DNA of 48,879 nt, from positions 1-48,879 of the forward strand of contig MESE01000105.1 in assembly GCA_001770855.1 (NCBI GenBank), read 5' to 3'. The stretch comes from Burkholderiales bacterium RIFCSPLOWO2_02_FULL_57_36. Lineage in GTDB: Bacteria > Pseudomonadota > Gammaproteobacteria > Burkholderiales > Burkholderiaceae_D. Under the pieces are notes generated by a model. That model saw nothing but the letters and a program-made list of their open reading frames with translations, was not told the DNA's origin and ran no database searches. Below are positions 43,901-48,879 of the stretch, piece after piece. The position numbers were made by a program, and so were the translations under genes. Position 1 is the first letter of the stretch. Each line of letters begins with the position of its first letter.

Positions 43901-46502
43901 GTTTGCGGCGGATCAGGGAAGAGATCACCATGCCCTTGGTTTTCGAGCGCGACATCAGCTCCGAGATCGAAGCCGTATGTATCGGGTGCGGCCCCAGCTC
44001 GATAAAGATCTGGTGCCCATCCTCCAACTGGGTAGTCACTGTGGGCGCGAACAGCACCGGTTCGCGGATGTTGCGCCACCAGTAGTCCTCTGTCAGTTCG
44101 CTCGCCGCGATCCGTTTTCCGGTCACCGTCGAATACATCGGAATCCGGGGTTGCTGCGACTGAATCCCGGCCAGAGAGCTGCGCACTTCCGCCTCCAGCG
44201 GGTCCATGTGATGGCTATGGAATGCCACGTTTACGCGCAGAAGCTGCGCGAAAATTTGTTGCTCGGACAGCTCGGCCGCAATTTCATTGAGCGGCTCCGG
44301 GTCGCCGGACAGCGAGACGGACTGCAGACCGTTGACGGCGCCAATGAAGACTTCGCCGGGATAACGGGATATCAGGGTTTCAGCATCGGCTTGCGACATG
44401 CCGATCGCGAGCATGGCTCCCTTGCCTGCCGCCTGCTGTTGAATGCGGCTGCGATGAAAGATCACCTTGATAGCATCCTCGAAGCTCAGTGCGCCGCAGG
44501 TATACGACGCAGCGACTTCGCCGATGCTGTGCCCTATCACCGCATCCGGTTCGACGCCCCACGAGCGCCACAGCGCCGCAAGTGCAACCTGGACCGCGAA
44601 CACCGCGGGTTGGGCGATCCTGGTTTCACCTATCCTGCTTTCTTCTTCCGATCCGCGGAATTCATCCAGCAGGGACCAATCTGTATGCTTCGAGAGCTCT
44701 GCATCGCAGCGCTCGATCATGTTGCGGAATACCGGCTCGGATCGGAGCAGCTCTCTTCCCATGCCCCACCATTGCGGACCTTGCCCGGAAAACACGAAAA
44801 CCTTGCGCGCCGATGCCATCTCCGGCAGTCTTTGCGCGGCTTTGACCGAGTCGATGGACTCGCCGGCCAGAAATGATCGCAGACCGCCGATCAGTTCGCT
44901 TGCCGAATTTCCGACCACCGCCAATCGCTGGTCGTACGAGGATTTGTATCGCGCCGCGCTGTAGCTGAGGTCGTCCAACCGCAACGTTTCGCCTTCGGTC
45001 TGCAACTGTTCGAGGTAACGCTGCGCATAGGCATTGAGGGCCGTTTTTGATTTTGCGCTGATCGGCAACACAATGGATCGGTCGGCATCGCCATCGCCAT
45101 CGCCATCGCTCCGCTCGGCGTCGGGCCGATTGGTGGCCTCTTCCAAAATGGCATGCGCGTTGGCGCCGCCGAATCCAAAGGAATTTACGCCTGCAAGACG
45201 CGGACCTTCGGCCACGTATTCCTCTGTCTCGGTAGGAAGCCGCAACTTGAGTTCGTCGAAAGGAATGCTGGGATTGGGTTGTTCCAGGTGCAAGTTGCCC
45301 GGAATGGTTTTGTGCTTCAGGACCAGGCACGCCTTCACCAGGCCAGCAATGCCCGCAGCCGATTCGAGGTGGCCGATATTGGTCTTGACGGCGCCGATGA
45401 CGCAGGGCTTGTCCGGATCCCGTCCTTGCGACAGGGCCCTGCCCAGCGCCGACGCTTCAATAGGATCGCCGGCCGCCGTTCCGGTGCCATGCGCCTCCAC
45501 ATACTGAATCTGGTTTGGCTCGATGTTCGCATCGGTGCACGCGTCGCGCAACAAGCGCTCCTGGGCTTCGCGGCTGGGCAGCGAAATCCCCGCGGTGCGG
45601 CCATCCTGATTGCTGGCCGTGCCGCGAATGACGGCCCAGATGTTATCGCCGTCGGCCTGAGCCTGAGATAGCAGTTTCAGGATGACCACGCCGGCGCCTT
45701 CGCTGCGGACGTAGCCGTTGGCCCGGCTATCGAATGCCTTGCAGCGGCCATCCGGCGACAGGAAAGAGCCGTGGCTGAAGCCGATGGTCGTATTCGGATT
45801 GATCAGCAGATTCACGCCGCCGACGATGGCCAGCGGCGATTCGCCGGAGCGCACACTTTGGCAGGCCAGGTGCACGGCCACCAGCGAGGATGAGCAAGCG
45901 GTATCAACGGCGATGCTCGGGCCGCGCAGATCCAGGAGATATGAAACGCGATTGGCGATAATGCAGTTGGTCACGCCACTCATCGTATGCGTGTCCAACG
46001 CATAGCGATTGAGCGGGTTGAGTTGAATGATCCCGTGGTCGTGACCTGATGTACCCACGAATACGGCGGTTGACGTGTCCGCGAGTTCATCCGGCTTGAT
46101 GCCGGCGTCCTCCAGCGCTTCCCACGTCGTTTCAAGAAACAGCCGTTGCTGCGGGTCCATGCGGGCAGCCTCCCGTGGCGTCATGCCGAAGAAAGCCGCG
46201 TCAAATGCTTCGACATCCTGGGTGATGAAGCCGCCGCGCCGGGCGATCATGTGTCCGGGTTCGGCGGGATCGCGGTGATAGTAGCCGTCGATCGACCACC
46301 GGCTGCGCGGCACCTCCGAGACGCCGTCGACTTTTCCTAACAGCATGCGCCAGAATTCATCAGGACTGTTGGCGCCTCCGGGAAAACGGCACCCAATACC
46401 AATAATCGCGACTGGCTCGCCCGGGGCCCGGACCCCACCCATTTTGATCGTTCCGGCCAACTCCAATGCCATCGCCGATTCTCCCGTTACTCTCATTTCC
46501 AT
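37938..46502 (-). CDS. Single-module iterative-type I polyketide synthase with terminal thioesterase
   Basis: This 2854-residue synthase reads, in order: KS (~28-455; Cys203, His338, His378), AT (~565-880; Ser659 in GHSIGE, malonyl-like VAFHS), DH (~925-1200; His962 in HCVQGPIVFP, Asp1126), a C-methyltransferase (~1290-1600; LEIGAGTGG with Glu1437), a pseudo-KR region, ER (~1880-2190; HAGAGGVG from His2001), KR (~2205-2390; TGGVSGFG at 2210, LDD, Tyr2352), ACP (Ser2514 in GMDSLMAGQ) and a TE (~2600-2820; Cys2663 in GHCMGS, Asp2779, His2808). The order equals animal FAS and fungal highly reducing PKSs. All reductive domains look intact, so the product is probably a reduced, C-methylated chain. 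GAGGAG precedes the ATG. Confidence 0.93.
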   Translation of the reverse strand: MEMRVTGESAMALELAGTIKMGGVRAPGEPVAIIGIGCRFPGGANSPDEFWRMLLGKVDGVSEVPRSRWSIDGYYHRDPAEPGHMIARRGGFITQDVEAFDAAFFGMTPREAARMDPQQRLFLETTWEALEDAGIKPDELADTSTAVFVGTSGHDHGIIQLNPLNRYALDTHTMSGVTNCIIANRVSYLLDLRGPSIAVDTACSSSLVAVHLACQSVRSGESPLAIVGGVNLLINPNTTIGFSHGSFLSPDGRCKAFDSRANGYVRSEGAGVVILKLLSQAQADGDNIWAVIRGTASNQDGRTAGISLPSREAQERLLRDACTDANIEPNQIQYVEAHGTGTAAGDPIEASALGRALSQGRDPDKPCVIGAVKTNIGHLESAAGIAGLVKACLVLKHKTIPGNLHLEQPNPSIPFDELKLRLPTETEEYVAEGPRLAGVNSFGFGGANAHAILEEATNRPDAERSDGDGDGDADRSIVLPISAKSKTALNAYAQRYLEQLQTEGETLRLDDLSYSAARYKSSYDQRLAVVGNSASELIGGLRSFLAGESIDSVKAAQRLPEMASARKVFVFSGQGPQWWGMGRELLRSEPVFRNMIERCDAELSKHTDWSLLDEFRGSEEESRIGETRIAQPAVFAVQVALAALWRSWGVEPDAVIGHSIGEVAASYTCGALSFEDAIKVIFHRSRIQQQAAGKGAMLAIGMSQADAETLISRYPGEVFIGAVNGLQSVSLSGDPEPLNEIAAELSEQQIFAQLLRVNVAFHSHHMDPLEAEVRSSLAGIQSQQPRIPMYSTVTGKRIAASELTEDYWWRNIREPVLFAPTVTTQLEDGHQIFIELGPHPIHTASISELMSRSKTKGMVISSLIRRKPEREAMLRSAAELYVEGVPVDLAATAGASGNRVPLPMYPWQRERHWSESDASRATRHPPSGHPLRGRYIPPSDEPNRHVWEVELDDRRITWMKDHCVQGPIVFPAAGYMDMALGCFSELYGEAAFCLEDIQFRKALFVYEDQPALTLQLALRPDKSFAMHARQPDQSEWSLHVTGRVSLQVPDSTERIDLAELQRICDEEMTPDDMYRRNEKNGLQLGPTFKPITGLWRTDGKSLTRMKTPDLVLESAGRHCIFPGILDSGIQALSVTLDTKTDLKTIYLPVNIARVTYYGKPENEVWSYGQMAPQEDLDFGEGSFVIFNADGKPVIRWEGFKSKALNLQKDERRAIMQWVYDFTWVHRLNRTARRLPADFLPAVPEIETAMQPLTDELRVSAINREYHDVAAPKINQLCVDYLTEAFHELGFRFEPGARFTTDEAIARLGIAQPRMRYFGRVLSILANYGILEKEADAWTVKRVPERRNTAQEMETLRTEHPGFATEYRLLERCGQHQAGILNGKVDPVELIFRESEYSGVADLYDNSFSAAKCNKLAREALRRLLADLPADRPFRVLEIGAGTGGVTAHLLPELPADRAEYAFTDIGQLFLGKAKERFREYDFIEYRELDIEKDPEAQGFRPHYYDLVVASNVLHATPDLTQTLNTVKGLITAGGYLLVIEAVYPPPHWVDLTFGTTEGWWKFNDSALRPDYPLLTENRWRTFLQSLGFAGSALLSDTRDETESGNPVIIAQMPDIALPQEDDVVPDGAWVVLDDEQGVGRRFIANLGDRGAGSVLVRRGDAYRRIGEHEVVVDPTSVADLARVLGEAAQSEHRCAGLLHLWNLDFMTAEPTAAEVRTAEQIGCYSAIALLQAYGKTEWNTRPRFWIGTRGAHSVAPKSGKRAPVSLLQTPSWGMLRVLVCEQADVPAKIIDLDPNGAADADASLLIQEYATGSKNEEEVAFREGQRYVHRLGRVSYDALKASASEHVHAGETAFHLPLREGGDLRNLQYERAERISPQEGEVEIRVQATALNFRDVMLALGLLSESATLGGFYGPNLGVECCGEVTRVGAGVTHVRVGDRVCAFAVGCFGSHVTTRAQYAMRIPGTMSVAEGTTLPMAFLTAYHALVNVGRLRAGDRVLIHAGAGGVGLAAIQIALDAGAEVYATAGKPEKREYLKSLGVSEVFDSRSAEFANELRAVTQNDRKGPGVDLVLNSLGGEFIPLSLGLLRAGGRFVEIGKQDIHENYKLGLKPFERNLSYAAVDIDRLLLEDPALCSDVFTQFMDRVRDRIFQPLPQTAFHAADIEAAFRYMSGAKHTGKVVVTFGDDEAVSVAPPESKDALFREDGTYLITGGVSGFGLRTAQWMVERGARTVVLASRRGMVSAEEQPALEQIRARGANVILEQADCADEGAVKALLVRLRSLPPLRGVYHAAMVLDDTPLAMMSAEQFFNVVIPKMDGAWNLHRLTLDHPIEQFVLYSSMSYVVGTPGQGNYAAGNAFLDALAKHRHALGLPALTVNWGVISDVGYVARTKIDTLARLGWRPVTPERAFHVIEECLTYKAATASVFSIDWVKMASIIPVVNNTERFRQLIAEESGKGASQRNSSSILEELRGLAEPDALKVLQTALTQQIAKVFDMPPEQLDVTVSLTNLGMDSLMAGQIRNWIATELGTDFPTMGLMRGPTIVQLAGELGALVSGDKAQAAEDQEESMDGSPTSPWVHWPRLNSENATMRVLTFPFVGGGATVFNSWPDEFGSAFEIMAVQYPGRGNRADEKPIDDMPALVKAIAENILPYLDRGFAIYGHCMGSLIAYEVAQYLQTHFDESPLKLVIAGWPAPALVEKYVEGLEGIDGNYMLENVTDDDVLQVLTRNRLIAPDFVVDRQRLAPLMPAMRAELKMLGLYRHTAQERLRCPITCLLGTDDNLFNAAQLRAWRDVTSSTFSFVQVPGEHLFIKSKDRRPIETIRRELEARTLPSFSSIQMSTPDSDEPVALTEDK
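45086..45115 (-). repeat. Six-base repeat in the KS-AT linker
   Basis: GGCGAT is repeated about four times in tandem, encoding a Gly-Asp run in the linker between KS and AT of the synthase. The unit is a multiple of three, so slippage would change linker length without breaking the frame. Confidence 0.75.
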
Positions 46503-46532
46503 TACAGCTCCTCAGATCCGTTTAAGAACGAG

Positions 46533-46549
46533 CGCGTTCAAGGAACGCG
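46533..46549. promoter_or_regulatory. Inverted repeat near the polyketide synthase start
   Basis: CGCGTTC (46533-46539) and GAACGCG (46543-46549) are perfect 7-bp arms with a 3-base spacer, 31-47 bases before the synthase ATG. It could be an operator or a 5'-leader hairpin. No cluster-specific regulator gene is in the operon. Confidence 0.4.
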
Positions 46550-47240
46550 TTACGCAACACATGCCGATATGGAGAAAGGCTGCCGGCTTCGAATGTATCG
46601 AAGTCTTATACAATCGCAATGGCAGCATTCGACATTCGGCTATCAATTACCAATCCAATATCTCGGCCACCGGATGCGCGAGCAAAATCAGAAGCAGCAG
46701 GCGGCATGAAATCCACCTGTTGGAAGAAGAAAAATCGAGGAACCTATTGCACGAATTCCGCAAACAGAACCATCGGAAAAATTCTGACGGTTCCGTGGAG
46801 GTCGAACACCGAGTTGCTTCTGCGAATTTTCAGCGCCACGTTATTCAGTCGGCTCTAGATATCAGTCTGCAAATTAATCTTTTCCGGCGCGATATACAAC
46901 CTGTTAACTTTGGCAGGTTTACTCCTTAAATTTTTTAGCTTAATTTATGCGGAGGCTCGGCTGCGGAATCGCGCAAAAGCCATGCAGGCTGTATCAGCGG
47001 CGCAGTCCGAGACGTCGGCCGAGATGTGAACTACATGTCGCCGGCATCAGCTTCCGCAGCGAGAAGGCCCATCTCGATCCACTCATTGCGGCGGCTCGCG
47101 ATGCGCATCATCCGGACCGGCGTGGAATGTGTAGCGGATGTCCAAACGTCATCCAAGGTTTGGATAAGCAAGGTAAGGAAATCACGGGAGGAAACTCTAA
47201 GAAGTATCGGTATTTGAATTTTTCTGCCAATTTAATTTTT

Positions 47241-47276
47241 AAGCAGCTTCAAATTCGGATGCTGCTTTGTTTTCTC
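47241..47276 (+). terminator. Weak terminator-like hairpin
   Basis: AAGCAGC (47241-47247) pairs with GCTGCTT (47261-47267) around a 13-base loop, followed by TGTTTTCTC. It overlaps the TTG at 47267, which argues against that codon as the antiporter start. Confidence 0.35.
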
Positions 47277-47308
47277 AAATCCGACTGGCTGCCAATTCTG
47301 AAAATAAT

Positions 47309-48520
47309 ATGCATGCTGCAATGAATACCACTGAACTCTTTTTGATCGCAATGCTGATCATCGTCACAATTCCATATCTGATCTGGCGGATCGGCAACAC
47401 CGATTATTACGCGCCATTAGTGGTGGTACAGATCATCGCCGGCATCTTGCTCGGTCCCGGCATTTTGGGCGCGGCATTCCCTGAGTACTATCAATTTGTT
47501 TTCAATACACAGGTCATCCAGTCTTTGAATGGCGTCGCGTGGTGGGCCGTGATGCTATTCGTCATGATCGCCGGGATTGAACTCGACTTGAAAAAGGCTT
47601 GGGAACATAGGCGCGAAAGCAGTATCACTGCCGGATTGGCGCTGGGAACGCCGCTGATATTCGGCTGTGTCGCCGCTGCCGGAATGGCGACGTATGCGGG
47701 CTGGATGGGACCGCATGCGAAGACGTGGCAATTTATTCTGGGCGTCGGCATGGCGTGCGCGGTGACGGCTCTGCCCATCTTGATTTTGCTGATGGAAAAA
47801 CTGGAGATCTTGCGCCAACCGATCGGCCAACGTATCTTGCGCTACGCCAGTCTTGACGATATCGCGATCTGGGGCGTGCTCGCAGTAATCCTGCTCGACT
47901 GGACACGTGTCGGGCGCCAAGTCGGTTTTCTGCTGATGTTTTCCGTCGCCACGGTCGTCTTCCGCAAAGTGATGGTCAAGCTCCAAGAGCGGGATCGCTG
48001 GTATGTGAGCCTTATCTGGCTCGCGGCATGCAGTTTTGCCGCCGATTGGTCCGGCCTGCATTTCATGGTGGGCGCCTTCCTGTCCGGCGCGGTGATGGAC
48101 GCGCGTTGGTTTAACCAGGAAAAAATGGATTTATTGCGTCATCATGTGCTTTTGGTCATCATGCCGGTTTTCTTCCTCAGTACGGGCCTGAGGACAAATT
48201 GGGAGGTCGGAGGGACGGCGGTGTTTGTCGCCGCAACGGTATTGCTGCTTGCATCCGTTTCGGGAAAATTGGCCGGAATCCATTTGGCCGGGAAAATCCT
48301 GAAGTGGGGACCAGGGGAAGCATCGATCATTGGATGGCTGCTGCAAACCAAGGCGCTGATCTTGATCATTTTTGTCAATATCCTGCTCGACAAAGGCATC
48401 GTTACCAGTGAAACCTTCACTGCCTTGTTACTAATGGCGATCGCCAGCACCATGATGACAGTGCCGGTCGTTTATCCCATGTTATGGGGCATGAATGGAA
48501 TGCTCTGCCGCGCGAAATGA
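47309..48520 (+). CDS. CPA2-type cation/proton antiporter
   Basis: The product has about a dozen membrane segments in the Na+/H+ exchanger (CPA2/KefB-like) pattern, with ILLGPGILG, MIAGIELDLKKAW, LDDIAIWGVL and VFFLSTGLRTNW. It exchanges Na+ or K+ for protons across the inner membrane. I prefer the ATG at 47309 (403 residues) or the next ATG at 47321; the TTG at 47267 would add 14 residues and lies in a terminator-like hairpin. The ribosome site is weak in all cases. It is divergent from the polyketide synthase. A link to that pathway, such as ion homeostasis against an ionophore-like product, is possible but unsupported. Confidence 0.88.
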   Translation: MHAAMNTTELFLIAMLIIVTIPYLIWRIGNTDYYAPLVVVQIIAGILLGPGILGAAFPEYYQFVFNTQVIQSLNGVAWWAVMLFVMIAGIELDLKKAWEHRRESSITAGLALGTPLIFGCVAAAGMATYAGWMGPHAKTWQFILGVGMACAVTALPILILLMEKLEILRQPIGQRILRYASLDDIAIWGVLAVILLDWTRVGRQVGFLLMFSVATVVFRKVMVKLQERDRWYVSLIWLAACSFAADWSGLHFMVGAFLSGAVMDARWFNQEKMDLLRHHVLLVIMPVFFLSTGLRTNWEVGGTAVFVAATVLLLASVSGKLAGIHLAGKILKWGPGEASIIGWLLQTKALILIIFVNILLDKGIVTSETFTALLLMAIASTMMTVPVVYPMLWGMNGMLCRAK

Positions 48521-48594
48521 TGGCTGATGCCATCAACGAGAACCGTCCGCCAGCCCACTATCCCAATGAATACATCAATGCAAGCGTCACGGCC

Positions 48595-48626
48595 GGCGGC
48601 GGCAGGCTAACCGCCAAGCCGCCGCC
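48595..48626 (-). terminator. GC-rich hairpin between converging genes
   Basis: GGCGGCGGC (48595-48603) and GCCGCCGCC (48618-48626) form a 9-bp stem with a 14-base loop, 18 bases past the stop of the minus-strand gene. No T-tract is seen, so only weak or Rho-assisted termination is likely. Confidence 0.4.
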
Positions 48627-48643
48627 ACCCAGGCACACACCGA

Positions 48644-48879
48644 TCACGCAACGGCTGCCAGCCTGCGCTTTTGCCAGGCATGCTGCGCGAAGAAGATTGC
48701 CGCCATCGCAAAGCCGAGTTCATCGGTCACCGACATCGCCGTGACCAGCAGGCACGCCGCTATCACCGCAAAGATGCGCTCCCACTTGTTGAGCGGCGCC
48801 CACAGGTAACCCACCGAGGCGGCGCCCCACAATGCGATCGCCAGCAATGCCTTGCCCACGATATACACCACCGCCGCGA
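48644..48879 (-). CDS. C-terminus of a probable TRAP transporter fused permease (partial)
   Basis: The frame is open to the right edge of the window, so only the last ~78 residues are seen. They contain two hydrophobic segments (VGKALLAIALWGAASVGYLW and WERIFAVIAACLLVTAMSVTD) ending in a short basic tail (AWQKRRLAAVA). This is the usual ending of TRAP-type 4TM/12TM fused permeases that import organic acids with Na+. The GTG codons near 48871 are internal, not the start. Confidence 0.6.
   Translation of the reverse strand, partial: AAVVYIVGKALLAIALWGAASVGYLWAPLNKWERIFAVIAACLLVTAMSVTDELGFAMAAIFFAQHAWQKRRLAAVA

Larger units (their letters stand above)
46503..47308. promoter_or_regulatory. Upstream region of the polyketide operon
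   Basis: This ~800-bp region separates the synthase (-) from the antiporter (+). Near the synthase it has the ribosome site GAGGAG and, 31-47 bases before the ATG, an inverted repeat CGCGTTC/GAACGCG (46533-46549). The stretch 46560-46930 is AT-rich relative to the genes and likely holds the promoter. An open frame at 46947-47324 has no ribosome site and I do not believe it. A weak terminator-like hairpin lies at 47241-47276. Confidence 0.5.

Noticed and set aside
45086..45115. Short tandem repeat as a possible CRISPR or phase-variation tract
   Set aside because: The unit is six bases and in frame, has no spacers and cannot switch the gene off.
46947..47324. 125-codon plus-strand frame before the antiporter
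   Set aside because: Arg- and Pro-rich start, no ribosome site and overlap with the antiporter start; a short GISFR-like phrase is too little to assign a domain.

Overview
The window looks like a chromosomal segment of a betaproteobacterium, probably order Burkholderiales. I infer this from moderately high but uneven GC, the gene families present and a Burkholderiales-style small protein; no rRNA or marker gene confirms it. I see no tRNA, rRNA or CRISPR array and no intact insertion sequence. Several gene relics and duplications mark the left half as a plastic accessory region.

Layout. (1) 1-9.3 kb holds secreted hydrolases: a penicillin-binding/beta-lactamase-fold serine hydrolase (-), a carboxylesterase lipoprotein (+), a LysR regulator (+) and two tandemly duplicated PHB-depolymerase-family esterases (+). 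The carboxylesterase and both depolymerase genes follow near-identical copies of one ~170 bp upstream element that carries an inverted repeat. An orphan GspJ-type pseudopilin gene follows. Relics of a LuxR regulator and a quinone oxidoreductase lie between genes. (2) 9.3-16.4 kb is a minus-strand uptake and catabolism operon: SsuA/TauA-type binding protein, M20 amidohydrolase, ABC ATPase, permease, HutC-type GntR regulator, AtzF-like amidase and TauE/SafE exporter, with a palindrome upstream of the first gene. (3) 17.5-23.8 kb is a minus-strand signalling operon: KaiC-like double ATPase, stand-alone receiver, and two PAS-GGDEF-EAL proteins, one with a damaged EAL metal site. (4) 24.4-28.2 kb holds a dienelactone-hydrolase-family gene, a Liv-type binding protein and a GlxA-type AraC regulator. 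A truncated copy of the regulator's promoter and start lies beside the hydrolase gene. (5) 28.2-30.2 kb holds an unrecognised lipoprotein and coiled-coil pair, plus two very small genes. (6) 30.5-33.1 kb is a NemR-like TetR gene, an old-yellow-enzyme gene and an SDR gene (+).

(7) 33.1-46.5 kb is the most notable part, a six-gene minus-strand operon led by one 2854-residue type I polyketide synthase. Its domain order is KS-AT-DH-MT-(pseudoKR)-ER-KR-ACP-TE, as in animal FAS and fungal highly reducing PKSs. Its thioesterase has cysteine at the nucleophile position. The following genes encode a flavin-dependent halogenase-family enzyme with an intact WxWxIP motif (start overlapping the PKS stop), a hotdog thioesterase, an HSDL2-like SDR and two alpha/beta hydrolases. 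This is an apparently complete cluster for a small, reduced, possibly methylated and halogenated polyketide. I cannot match it to a known product. (8) The right edge has a CPA2-type cation/proton antiporter (+) and the 3' end of what looks like a TRAP permease gene (-).

All functional statements come from reading motifs, lengths and context; no database search was run.
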